From Brasenia schreberi (Eukaryota; Streptophyta; Magnoliopsida; Nymphaeales; Cabombaceae), in NCBI GenBank assembly GCA_036023115.1, contig JAYKKT010000087.1, positions 11,147,001 through 11,211,000 of the forward strand: DNA of 64,000 nt, read 5' to 3'. Each line of letters opens with the position of its first letter. Positions within the stretch are counted from its first letter, which is position 1. Below are positions 10,141-21,530 of this stretch, piece by piece. Both the position numbers and the translations under genes were made by a program. The notes beneath the pieces were generated by a model that worked only from the letters and a program-made list of their open reading frames with translations, had not been told where the DNA came from and did not search any database.

Positions 10141-10664
10141 TGAATCTTATTATCTAGGACTAGCTTCCTTACCCCCGCATCCGTCCATATTCAAAATGCG
10201 GAGACCCTCTTTGAAAAATTTTCACTACATTCGGGTGGCAATGTAGCGGGATTAACTTCTTTACCCACACCCGTCCATAATGTGGGAACCCTCTCTGCAA
10301 TTGATTCACTACATTCGGGCGAAAATGTAGTGGCCATTGCATACTTATTACTGCATTCGAGCTCTGCAGCACGTCGCTAGACGGGGACGCCCCAAAGCAA
10401 TGCTCATAATTTTTGTAATCTATGTTATAAAATTCAACGAAGTTTTACGTTGTCTGTCGGAAGCCTAACACAACCCTCCTCCTTTATCCGGGCTTGAGAC
10501 CAGCAATGCAAGGGTGATCCCTTATATGGGCGGAGTTTAGTCACAATATTACTTAGATTACAAATATTCCTATGCGAAGAGATTTGGATTCTCTCTCTCT
10601 CTCTCTCTCATAGGTAATTTCGAAGGAACTAATTACCCTCTTTATCTTCACCTATTAGGAAGCG

Positions 10665-10904
10665 AAGTTACTTTACTCACCAACAACTAAGCCTTTTCCC
10701 ATGCTAGATGGGATCGGCTACATGGATTCTTTGTTTTCACATAGCCCAATCATAATTTGTATATTTTATGATAAATAAGTATGACAAAGTTTTACGCGGG
10801 CTGTCGGAAGCCTAACGCAACCCTCCTCCTTTATTCGGGCTTGAGACCGGTCATGCAAGGGTAATCCCTTACATGGGTGGACTTAAGTAAGTTACTTTAC
10901 TCAC
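10665..10904 (-). mobile_element. RTE-derived mini-element with 16-bp TSD
   Basis: An approximately 208-bp insertion (10681-10888) is flanked by a perfect 16-bp duplication AAGTTACTTTACTCAC. Read on the minus strand it starts with the CCACCCATGTAAGG block, has the GGAGGAGGGTTGCG block, a short AT-rich middle, and the RTE 3' end (CCATGTAGCCGATCCC then GGGAAAAGGCTTAG). It therefore has both LINE ends and lacks the ORF. Confidence 0.8.
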
Positions 10905-11152
10905 CTTTGAAATTTTACTTTGCTCATTAGAATGTTTCTTGGTTACAGAATTTTGTGGCTATCACCTTCATCAGTTTTACCTCATTAAAATAGCTAGACT
11001 CAGTATTCCATAGTGTATCTCAACTTCCGTTAGTAAGTGATCATTTTCGAGTTTGCATCTTTATGAGGGTTCTAAATATGAGCCTTTCATAAAAATTAAG
11101 AATGTTCTTTATCTGGAATTTGAGTACCCATGTGATTAAATCCTCTCAACAG

Positions 11153-11674
11153 GTATTGAAGTCGTATGGTTGGATGCTCCCAGCTATTCTAATATCTATG
11201 TTGTTAGCAACGGGGCCCAAGGCTTTTCTCATGGCACTGGCTCTTCCTCTTGGGCAGTCAGCCCTCTCCTTTGCTGTTGATAAGTTGTGGGGAAAGGCAG
11301 GTACAGTTCGAAAACCGCCAAGATCCAAGTCCAGAAAGCAAAAGTTTGCTGGCTCATCTGCAGCTGACAGTCGTCAGTGGAAAGCTCCAAGAGATACCGC
11401 ATCAGAAGAAAGCAACAGAGAATCATGGGATGCCTATGGTAAAGCAACTGGTGCGCGATCTACTTATGGTGGTTGGGATGAAGTGGACATCAAGGGAAAG
11501 GGTTCTAGCAGACAGCCAGCGAGCCCAAGACCAAACCCAGAAGGTGCAAACAGAACAGGCCCGCAGAGGAAGAGCAAGATGATAAGAAGGGGGAGAAATG
11601 CTGACATGCCTTTGCTACTGAGATTATTGATAGCTGTGTTTCCCTTCCTTGGCTCATGGGTTAAGATCCTGTAG
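11153..11674 (+). CDS. C-terminal exon of uncharacterised plant membrane protein
   Basis: A 173-residue open frame follows a good acceptor (CTCTCAACAG at 11143-11152) and ends at TAG (11672-11674). It reads VLKSYGWMLPAILISMLLAT, GPKAFLMALALPLGQSALSF, a long polar basic stretch with GGWDEVD, then MPLLLRLLIAVFPFLGSWVK at the C-terminus. Hydrophobic segments sit at both ends. It resembles C-termini of a conserved, functionally unassigned plant protein, likely plastid or membrane located. Upstream exons must lie on the plus strand before 11143, but none was recognised, perhaps because transposons expanded the introns or the 5' part lies outside the window. Codon use and the lack of stops argue it is real. 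Confidence 0.6.
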   Translation, partial: VLKSYGWMLPAILISMLLATGPKAFLMALALPLGQSALSFAVDKLWGKAGTVRKPPRSKSRKQKFAGSSAADSRQWKAPRDTASEESNRESWDAYGKATGARSTYGGWDEVDIKGKGSSRQPASPRPNPEGANRTGPQRKSKMIRRGRNADMPLLLRLLIAVFPFLGSWVKIL

Positions 11675-11699
11675 ATCTTTTATTCAATAACTCAAAAAA

Positions 11700-12140
11700 A
11701 CATAATAAAAATTTATTTACTGATTTCAACCATGTTTTAGTCTTGGAGTAGGCATGCTCTTGCAAGAATTACTCTTATCATGAAAGTGATTTATCTACTT
11801 CTAAAGATCCGCCTGGGTAAAAATAGAGATGTCTCCTCTGCTAGGATTTATGGTTGGCCAAGCAGCAGGTCCGTCCAAGATGCGAATTCTAGTGAATTCG
11901 GCGAAGTTCCTTTCTCCAAGAGTCTTTTATTAGAATTAGAAGTCTTACATGTGACATGCTTTTGATGGCACTATGTGCTCTCTAGACATCGAGTTGCTTT
12001 GTGATTCTTGTGAGTAGAGCTGTAAAACGATCAAGCCAAGGTTGGGTCCGGAGGTGGGTCGCCTCATTAGTTTAATAAATTAATGGCAAATTTGCATAAA
12101 AGTATCGATTTATGCTTTTGATATTCAACTTGATTTAAAT
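11700..12140. other. 3' flank, no gene seen
   Basis: This is AT-rich sequence after the terminal exon. The only short frame (11780-11965) has no recognisable similarity. Confidence 0.35.
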
Positions 12141-12142
12141 AA

Positions 12143-12705
12143 AACAGAGACCTAAGGTTTTTGTCATTAACAGAAAAGGGATCTTTAGGATAACTACCTA
12201 AGAACGTTACTTGATGTCTATGTGAGCATATCAATGTGGCACCTGAGCTTAGTCAGCTGTCACGCAAGCGTGTGAGGTATTAAGTTGGCACCTAAATTCC
12301 CACTTTATCTACTATGTTAGCTTATATTAAATATTTATTATTTCAAATTAGTACCTATTCAACACTAATTCATACTAAATAATAAGTTCAACATTACTAT
12401 TTATCATATTTTAATATTACTAGATTTATAATATATTTCAGTAATAAGTTAGTAATAATATTTTGATTATTTATTAATATTGTAATATTATAACTATATA
12501 TAACTTAATTATAACAATATAATATAAATTAATAATATAGTATGATATAATACGATCAATTAAATGATTATTTAATGCTAACTCGACTCAGGTGCTACAT
12601 CTACGTATTTACAGAGAGATGACTTAAACAAAAGCTAATGCTGTTACGATAGAAATCACTGCTGTTACTAATTGCAGAAAAGTTAGGTCTCGTTTTTATT
12701 GCGAG
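12143..12705. repeat. Long imperfect inverted repeat with AT-rich loop (MITE-like)
   Basis: About 120-bp arms pair imperfectly: GAGACCTAA and GTGGCACCTGAG in the left arm (12143-12260) meet their inverses in the right arm (12579-12700: CTCAGGTGCTAC and TTAGGTCTCG). The loop (12300-12560) is extremely AT-rich. This looks like a non-autonomous TIR transposon; the superfamily cannot be assigned. Confidence 0.45.
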
Positions 12706-12985
12706 TAAGGTGACACTTTTTGTAAAGTTTTTCTTAATTTATTTACATGGTTGTTTGTGTGCTCAGTCAAGAACGAGCAAGACGAGCTGCTGCTCCTCTC
12801 TTTTTTTTAACTGAAACTATCACACCCCTGGTCTGCCAGCCTACTGACAATCTACAAAATAGTTATCTTTTTGGATATCAATCTTCGTACGCCCAGCCTA
12901 GTTAGTATACATTGAGAGAGAGAGAGAGTACAACAATCAGCTCGGCCAAAGTGAGAGAATATGTGCTTGTGCAGCGTGGGATCTG

Positions 12986-13560
<575 letters not shown>

Positions 13561-13597
13561 TACAACTTTTTCTGTGTGTTTGGATTATTTTATTGTT

Positions 13598-13700
13598 TTA
13601 GTTACAAAGAGAGGCCGAAGCTTAACTCACCACCTAGAGAGAGTTGGAGAGTCCTGTCAGTTGATCTCTCTGAGTACTTTGATCTGGACCTGACTTTCGA
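13598..13700 (-). repeat. tRNA-derived SINE remnant
   Basis: The minus-strand reading ends in a GGCCTC block and holds an ACTCTCC region related to the B-box part of the SINEs at 21413 and 23230. It is strongly diverged. Confidence 0.3.
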
Positions 13701-14374
13701 TACCCTGGCTGCAGTGCTTCTCGTCTAACACTGGACTTAGACCTAAACTTAACCAAATTCACCCGTACCCATATGCTAAACTAAACAAATAGACTTCTGT
13801 CCTTGATATAGTGAATTTTCTACGACACGATCCTTTTCCCAATACCTTTTTCAGGTACAAAGTCGCCTTTTAACTTTTCAATTTTATACGCAATAGTTAG
13901 TACGTGTCTTAATAAAATTATTATTCAAGCAATATATATTCCCCCTTTTTTTCCCTTTAACAACCAGAATCCAGAAGCCCACAAGGACCCTGGATAACCC
14001 AGTTCAAGCTGGGTCAGCCCACTTTGGGGTAAAGATCTCCCGGAGATGGTTTTCTCCATTCACAAGATTCGAACTTGAGACCTTGATTAAGTGCCAAACC
14101 ACTTGAACCAACAAGCCGCTGGCATGCAATAGATATCTGCAATTCTTTTGGCTTGTAAAAGTTTGTTGTTTTCTTTAAATGATGAATTAATATGTTATTG
14201 CATCTATGATGAGTCCTTGTTCAGTACAAATGATCATACACTGCATATATAAGTTGCTTAAACCGCTCTTCTTTGATCTAAAAAACCTTTTGCAATTAAA
14301 AACCTTTTCTTTTGACACCATTAAAGATGAAAGTTATATACTCCTCCTTTTCTTTTGGCTACAATGGCGAGGTC

Positions 14375-14700
14375 TAGGGGTGGTAAATCTGGTCACCAGG
14401 TCGGGTTAAAAAATAGGCCAACCAGTTATATACTCCTCCTTTTCTTCGGGTCACATTCTTTAAATCTGAATCCAACCCATGACAGGTTATGGTCAATTTC
14501 AGGTAGATATAAAAAATAATATTTTAATATATAATTTAAAAAAATAATATTTTAATATATAATTTAAAAAATAATATTATATATATTTAATTATCAAAAA
14601 AATAATATTATTAAAAAATAAAAAATAATATTTCCGGGACCTGGATTTTTCGTGTCAGGATGACGAGTCGGCTCAAAATTGCCACACCTCGAACAGGTCG
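14375..14700. repeat. hAT-like MITE with AT-rich interior
   Basis: The left end GGGGTGGTAAATCTGG and the inverse of the right end (ATTGCCACACCTC) form diverged terminal inverted repeats typical of plant hAT MITEs that start with TAGGGGTGGCAAA. The interior has two copies of an AATAATATTTTAATATATAA unit (14515-14570). Confidence 0.4.
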
Positions 14701-16270
14701 AGGCCATATGCAGGCCCCGGGTATAGGAACCCAACAGTTTTTACTTGTGAGTCGACCCTCTAACCAGGTAAGCTATTGCTCTTTACGCAAGTCACACACC
14801 CTTTTCTTGGCACTGAGAATGTGAAAGGTACAAACTTCAATGCGTGACATACACATATAGACACACAAGGGAGCCATTTTCAAAGTGGTCGCAGTCAAAC
14901 AATCCAAACAGTGCTCTTCTGTCCAGCCAAAGCAGTGGAGAACTCTGTCTGGCCATCTCATTCTTTGGCTGAAAGGCACCATCAGCATTCTTCTATTCAT
15001 TTATTAAGCATTTCCACTAGAGATATATTTCCATTGTTAGGTAAACAAGTCACAGAGCACAGACTTTAGGTTGAAAAACTTGCATTAGAATTACAGATTA
15101 GATAGTTATTGTTCTTGCTTTTTTTGACAATTACACTCTCTCCTCATGGTTTCTGTGTCAAATCAGCAGATATAAGGTCCAACTTGATCAAAGATTAAGA
15201 TACATGGCGTATCAGTGACCACTCGCCAGTGGGTCAGCATCGTATCGTGAATTGTAAGTATGTTGGATGTACAAGAGGCGTATAGAAGAGCCTGTAATAT
15301 CTGCATCTTAATTAGTTTTCACTTTTTGTGTTTATTGTTTGAAATTAGTTGTGATAGAGTTCGATACATATTGTGTCATTGGACCTTCATGATACAGCTG
15401 AATACCAATACTTGGCATTAGTTCAGATTTAATTTAGAGAGAGATTGAGACCAAGAGACAGCCTCTGACTAAGTGTGAAAACAAACAGTAGGATTTATTG
15501 CTTTCATTGACAATTTACTTCTTACAGAGATTAGTTTTGGGTACCATCTGCAGAATTGAATGAGCTTGGATCATATCAGTGATCTGATAGATCATGCCCC
15601 AGCACCATTGTACATGCCCTTTGGGCGTCAACATGTTGAGACCTGTAACGGATCATGATCTCCTAAATCGCTTGATCGCTGGCTGAATTCAAGCTCATGA
15701 TGCCTATGGGTGACGAAGACGATTGACGATGATGAGAGGCTCGTTAAGCTCAGTCACTCGCGATCGTGGCAGCCCGCTAGTTCCAGCAAACAAGCTAGCC
15801 GTTGGGGACCGGTGGACAGGTTCGAGAAGACAGCAAGTCACCTACACCAACCTTCACAAGCGAGCCAAAAACCACTGCTTAATTCCCGATCCATTTACGC
15901 GTAATGAAGCTAAACTGAGGCAAACCATGAGCGGCGGCTCATCTCGATTTCATAGCACTCTAAACCCTAAACCCAGTTGTGTTGGGACAATCAAGCTCTT
16001 TTAAGCGTCACATGACACGAGATAAAACCCACTACAACAGAGAAAAGCACCAAAAGCTACAAAGTGAAGATAAAAAATGCTCTCTTGTCAAGACCTTCAT
16101 CGAGTAAAGCATGGGAGTCTTTCTGTCTGTCATTAACACACGCGTTTGAATAAAGTAATTGTAAATTAGAAAAAGAAGAAGAAAAAACATAATGCTTTAT
16201 GATCTCTCGCCAACACGGTACACCCATTTGAATTAACCTTTTTTCATATAATATTTGAGTAAACTAAATT
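14701..16270. other. Intergenic region upstream of TMKL1-like gene
   Basis: Frames at 14773-15000(-), 15710-15904 and 15723-16004 are short and unrecognised. A TATA-like ATATAAT (16247-16253) and CT-rich sequence precede the gene. No other feature is seen. Confidence 0.4.
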
Positions 16271-16377
16271 GTGTAAAATAATTGCAAAGGGAAAAAGAAA
16301 AGAAAGAGCTTGCTTTATATTCACAAGACCCCCCTCACTCTTCTCGCTTCTCTATGTTCAACTCTGGCGGCGTAGCA

Positions 16378-19300
16378 ATGGCGTCTTCGTTCCTTCAGTT
16401 CTTCCTCTTCCTCTTTGCTTTAATTGTTTTGGCTCCTTCTCCTTCGTTCTCTCAACCACTCTCGCCAGACGTCCTTCTGCTTATAGAGAAGATTAAGCCT
16501 GCTTTCAACGGCAACAACTCTGAAAACTTCCTTCTTGCTTCGTGGAACGCTTCCGTCCCCCTCTGCCAATGGAGGGGAATAAAGTGGGGCTTCCGGAACG
16601 GCACCACCATTGATTGCGAACACGGGAGTCCCAATTTCTCGATACTCACAAACGCAAACTCCTCCCTCCTTCAAGACCCATCGCTGCAGGTCGTCTCCAT
16701 CTTGCTTCCGGCTGCCGGACTCTCCGGCGAGCTCCCGCGGGAGATAGTGGAGCTATCCTCGCTTCGTTCTCTCTTCCTCGGCATCAATTCCCTCTCCGGC
16801 GGCATCCCTCTCGAGCTCGGCAACAGCCCTGCACTCGCGGAACTTGACCTCTCTGGAAATGCACTCTCCGGCCAGCTCCCGCCCTCTATTTGGAATCTCT
16901 GCGGTCAACTGAGCTCGCTTCGCATCGACGGGAACCGACTTTCAGGTGAAATCCCCCGCCCGGCACTCCCCAATGTCTCCTGCCCGAGTCTCCATGCTCT
17001 CAATCTCGCCGGAAACCATTTTTCCGGCGAATTTCCCGACTTCATCGCCGGATTCACCGCGCTTAAAGACCTAAATCTCGGTGACAATCTCTTCTCTGGG
17101 GAGATTCCTTCTTCTTCTCTTCTCAGAATGCCGACTCTCGTCTCGTTGAACCTCTCCCGCAACAACTTCACCGGAATCATCCCGGGCGAACTGCTATCTC
17201 GATTTGGCGATGATGCCTTCGCCGGGAACCCGGTGGCCTTGGTCGGAAAGTCCGGTCTGTCGCCCGGGGGGGTTGCGGGAGTGGTGATCGCGTCGATGGC
17301 CGGGTTGGTGGTTCTTGGCTCGGTTACGATCGGGTTGTTGCAGAGGAGGAAAAGGAAGAAGGGAGAAGGATGCGAAGAAGAAGAAGAAGACGAAGAGTGG
17401 GGTAGCGGCGAAGGCAAGTTAGTGATCTTCCAGGGCGGCGAGCACCTTACTTCCGACGAGATTCTGAACGCCACAGGTCAGGTGATCGCTAAAACGAGCT
17501 ACGGGACGGTCTACAAGGCGAAGCTCGGCGATGGCAAGGTCATCTCCCTTAGATTGCTCAGAGAAGGGAGTTGCAGAGAAAGAGAATGGTGTCTGCCTCT
17601 TGTGAGAGAGTTGGGGCGCGTTCGCCATGAGAATTTGGTGCCTCTCAGAGCCCTTTATCAAGGGGAGAGGGGAGAGAAGCTGCTTGTACATGATTACTTG
17701 CCACATAAATCACTGCATGATCTTCTTCACGGTGTGTGCGAAAGCCCTTTTTTGTTTTGTTGTTTGCTGTTTGTTTTTAGATTCATGAGGTTGTTTTCTT
17801 TGAGCTATTATATGCGTATTTGATTTTCCGCATGCTTGATTGGAGTTTTTGCAGCGAATGACCAACTTCTTGCTTGGTTCTATGATAGATGTGTTTGTAT
17901 GTGTCTGAGTTATTCTTAACAATCATAGAGAACAGAGGCTGCCGCCTTAGGCTAGTCTTTCACCCTTGCCTAATAAAAGGTTAAGAGATTTTAAAGGCTG
18001 AAACTTAAGACACCTCGAGGGTGTCCTACATGGCAGGAGTTAACGGTTACATCTTTTAGTATCTAACGTTTCTGTCCCTGGTTTAAGATGTTGAATGTGA
18101 TCCAACACCAATAATCTGCAGATCAGAGCAACGAATCTGATTTCAGAAGGACCTATCTTAGTATTGCATTTATTGTACTTATTTTCATGTGAAGGATTTT
18201 ATTGTACTCCTAATATTTCTCCTATTCCATTATTGAGAAGAATAACTCAAGTATTGTTTTACGTTCTTATGCATAGGCAGAAGTGCCGCTGAGATGTGAT
18301 ATCAGTACCTAGTTTGAGTCGGTGAAGAAAGTCTTGACGAGATTCATTAATGCTTTCAACTTTTGTAGTTCGTTCAGCAGATGGTGAATTCCTTTATTAA
18401 ATGCAGCATATCTGTCTCGCCATTGAGATTTTCTTTTTATTTTTAATGTAACAAATAAGAATTTCTTTTGTAATTATCCCTCATTAATTCATCTTTCCAT
18501 GAACTCTTACGATTGGATCGTGCGTTCTTATTGCTTGAGAGAATTCATGTGTTTCTGGTACCGGTTTTAAGTTTTAAGTTTCAAGTCATCTTGTGCTTCC
18601 ACTTGGGTCTGCAGCAACTTTAGTGTGAATTCATGTATGCCGGGGACCACTTTCAACTGGCGATCTTGTGCTTCTATTTTTAGTCTGCCGCAGCTTTAAT
18701 GCTGTCGCCATGGTTTTATTGAATTTAGTATGAACATTGAACTGAGAAAGGCATCAAAAAAGGTGAATATATTTTAGGTTTATATTTGCTTTGATATGTT
18801 TGATCGTAAATTATAGTTTCTAAAGTGCAACATGTTCTTGTATTGCGGTGCATGTTTCTTTTCTGTCTCTTTAAATAATATCCCTGGAGAAAGTTTATAT
18901 CAACCAGAGATTGTCTCTCGGCACAATTATTAGTTTTAATTTGGTGTAATACCCGGTGCAGAAAATAGACGAGGGAAGCCTATGTTAAATTGGGCACGGC
19001 GGCACAAGATCGCACTAGGGATAGCGAGAGGACTTGCTCATCTCCACACAGGACTTGAAACACCGCTCATTCATGGAAATCTGAGATCGAAAAATATCAT
19101 GGTCGATGAATTCTACACTGCTCGCCTGACCGAATTCGGGCTAGACAAGTTAATGGTCCTGGCTGTCACGGAGGAAATGATCTCTATCATGAAAGCTGAA
19201 GGTTACAAGGCACCAGAGTTACAGAGGATGAACAAGTGCAATACAAGAACAGATATCTACAGTTTCGGAATACTCCTACTGGAAATTCTCTTGGGTAAGA

Positions 19301-19602
19301 AACCTGGTAAAGATTCGAGAACTGGTAACTTTACAGACCTACCAGCAATAGTTAAAAGTGCTGTTTTGGAAGAGAACACGATGGAGGTTTTTGATGTCGA
19401 GGTACTGAGAGGGATAAGGAGTCCAATGGAGGATGGTCTGGTTCAGGCGCTGAAGCTCGCAATGGGTTGTTGTGCTCCTGTTGCCTCTGTAAGACCTGAC
19501 ATAGCAGAAGTTGTGAAGCAATTAGAAGAGAACAGGCCTAGAAATAGGTCTGCTTTGTATAGCCCAACAGATACAAGGAGTGAACTGGAGACACCTTACT
19601 GA
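16378..19602 (+). CDS. TMKL1: LRR receptor-like pseudokinase, TMKL1-like
   Basis: Two exons, 16378-17731 and 18962-19602, joined in phase (CAC-G|AA-AAT), give 664 residues; Arabidopsis TMKL1 (At3g24660) is of very similar length. Order: signal peptide (1-25, ending SPSFS), N-terminal LRR cap with WNASVPLCQWRGIKW, LRRs (about 100-285, for example NSLSGGIPLELG), transmembrane helix (about 298-320), acidic juxtamembrane run, kinase-like domain (from about 366). The domain lacks catalytic residues: Lys of the VAIK motif is Arg (SLRLL), HRD reads HGN (about 489-491) and DFG reads EFG (about 508), so it is a pseudokinase that probably scaffolds signalling at the plasma membrane. It ends ENRPRNRSALYSPTD, as in TMKL1. 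The start at 16378 was chosen because the signal peptide follows directly; ATGs at 16282 and 16354 are in frame upstream. Confidence 0.92.
17732..18961 (+). other. Intron of TMKL1-like gene
   Basis: A 1230-bp GT-AG intron (GTGTGTGCG donor, CCCGGTGCAG acceptor) splits the kinase-like domain after LHDLLH. No transposon is recognised inside. Confidence 0.88.
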
Positions 19603-20437
19603 GCTCATCTGTATTTTGTTCAACTACCTTTGGTATTTTTAGTTCATGGGGTCCACGATGTGGACCTCTTCATGAGCCTGGAAACATACCACCTGGAATT
19701 GTATTTCGAAGAGGCAGTGGGAAAGGTGTGTGGCCCTTCGGTCTTTTGTGTGTAATATGTGCTGGCTTGATGAAGACAACAGTCTTGCAATCAGCAAGGC
19801 TGCAACCAATTCATGTTCATAAAATCACAATTTCATGTATTTCCTCACCTTTATTGCTTTTCTATCTATGTTGGAGCAGATAAGATTCATAAGCTATGTC
19901 ACAGACACTTCTGAATTATAACCCTGTTTCTGTTGACACATCATGAAATTCTCTCTCTCTTACATACACACAGAAGTGCAAACCCATGTTTTTGAATCTA
20001 ACTCTGCTTGAAATTATTACATTTTCGTATCTTTTTAGTGTAATTATATGGTTATATACTGATGAATTGAAATTGGTAGTATGATCTTGCTATTGCTGCA
20101 CAGGATAGAGTGGAGAGGGTGTCTTTCTTGGACCAATGATGGGTGGCGTGTAGGGTTAGAGAGCATGTGCTAGGGAAACATCCTTGCTTCCTACCTTTGC
20201 TCCTTTTGACAAATTATTATGAGGTCCACATTGTGGGATATTCCTCCTGTTTTGGCTTTGTTTTAGCTTTTAATAAAGAAGGAGATAAAGATGTTCTTAA
20301 GAAAGTCCAGTCCTTTTCCAAGAATGAGAAGATGAAGGAAGAAAGGCAATCCAGTCAACTTAATGGATTGGTTGTCACCTTGAAGCTGCTTAGACAAATA
20401 GACACTGCTCCCCTCTTTCTTCTTTTCCAATAGCAAT
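19603..20437. other. 3' flank of TMKL1-like gene
   Basis: Likely 3' UTR and intergenic sequence. The frame at 20143-20433 is not recognised. Confidence 0.4.
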
Positions 20438-20920
20438 TGTTGAAGAATATTTTTTATTAATTTGATAAATTAATGGGACAAAATAAGCATGTGTGGATCC
20501 ATGGAAAGAGCCATGGAGTCAGAAGGGTCGACTGGAGGCATGTGGGGCTGTTAGTCTCAACCGACCCACGGGTACCCGGCTTGCCCTGCCTCTAGTGTTA
20601 GCATAGTGGAGGGTCTTCTACACCCCCGGATTACGAGGCTTGGAACTGTAGAACTAGTGTTTTTATTTCTAGTGTAATCAAACTTGAGTTTCAGTTTCGT
20701 AGTCTCGGTCTTGCAAGCGCCCTTTGGGGCTTGTTTGAAACCTTGGACAAAGTGGCATCCCGTGACGGATGCATTGCTTGCATGTATTTGCCATGCATCT
20801 CGGGTTATTAATTAATATTCTCAATATATATATATTAATAACATATTCTCGTTGATGTTATGAGTGGGTGTGCGTTTTGAACCCTAGGATCCATGTGTAG
20901 GTCGAGGCCGATTATCAACA
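20438..20920. mobile_element. Putative solo LTR
   Basis: A 483-bp segment starts TGTTGAAGAATATT and ends GATTATCAACA, giving the TG...CA ends and inverted TGTTGA/TCAACA expected of a copia LTR. Its start resembles that of the LTRs at 2353 and 42807 but the body differs. Flanking 5-mers (GCAAT and ATTAT) do not match, so it is either a recombined solo LTR or a misjudged boundary. Confidence 0.45.
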
Positions 20921-21289
20921 ATTATGTTTTTTCTTATTGCCGAGCAAGTTCAGGTACAAACCCACCCCAACCCACCTTATTACTATTTAGGGTTCTTAGT
21001 TGAAATATTTGCACCTAATGGTGCGTCATCTGCTCCAAGGATGACAATTTTAGACACTAGAAAATCAGGCACAAACACGAGCTGGCGGTCGTGTTCATGT
21101 CTATACAAATTAACAAAGATTCTGTCATGTTCGGTTTGACCTGTTTCAACACAAACATAAAAGAACAAACACAGAATTGCTGATAAGTTCAGACACAATC
21201 TGAAACAGATGCAAACACAATTCAATAAGTCCATATTCCTGTCCTCTCTCCGACGTCTTTGAAAAGATTAGTACTCGAATTGTCCTGCT
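20921..21289. other. Unassigned non-coding stretch
   Basis: No protein family was recognised in the short overlapping frames on either strand. Confidence 0.3.
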
Positions 21290-21395
21290 TTTCTTTGGTT
21301 ACAATAAGAGGCGGAAGCCTAACACATGCACCGACCATATGCAAGTGGGTGTCTGAGAGTCCACTTCTACTAGTGAGCTAACACTCTGGGTGCAG
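21290..21395 (-). repeat. tRNA-derived SINE remnant
   Basis: It carries GAGGCGGAAGCCTAACACATGC and later a GAGAGTCCAC block, in the same order as the better SINE copy just downstream, but more diverged. Confidence 0.4.
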
Positions 21396-21409
21396 TTGTT
21401 ATTTTTTTT

Positions 21410-21530
21410 GTTATGAGAGGAGGCCAAAGCCTAAAATACACACTTACACATGCACCCTTTGAGAGTCAAACTCTCCACCAGCAACAACGGTGTTAGAGTG
21501 CCCTGCCGTTGATCCAATGACAGGTCTAGT
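21410..21530 (-). repeat. tRNA-derived SINE
   Basis: The minus strand reads GATCAACGGCAGGGCACTC, a GGTGGAGAGTTTGACTCTC B-box region, TGCATGTGTAAGTGTG, and ends in GGCTTTGGCCTCCTC. This is the same order as the copy at 23230-23358, on the opposite strand. Confidence 0.6.

Larger units (their letters stand above)
7376..10540 (-). mobile_element. Degenerate RTE-clade LINE
   Basis: On the minus strand an apurinic-type endonuclease (about 10140 down to 9160) is followed by reverse transcriptase (about 9110-8040) and a C-terminal region (7750-7555). The 3' end carries GGGAAAAGGCTTAG followed by TTG repeats (7376-7425). Features typical of plant RTE elements are present, including GGDLNGHV in the endonuclease, [10 protein letters not shown] at the polymerase site and LRWMSGH near the end. 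The frame is broken by many stops and frameshifts. The 5' end at about 10536 carries the same block that starts the two short elements at 1865 and 10888, so this LINE family probably drives them. Confidence 0.85.

Noticed and set aside
7141..10540. Twin-priming inversion of a single LINE copy
   Set aside because: The plus-strand fragment duplicates the same ORF segment present in the minus copy; twin priming would not normally yield both copies of one segment.
16905..17474. 189-codon minus-strand frame in TMKL1 exon 1
   Set aside because: Antisense shadow of the LRR region; no recognisable family.
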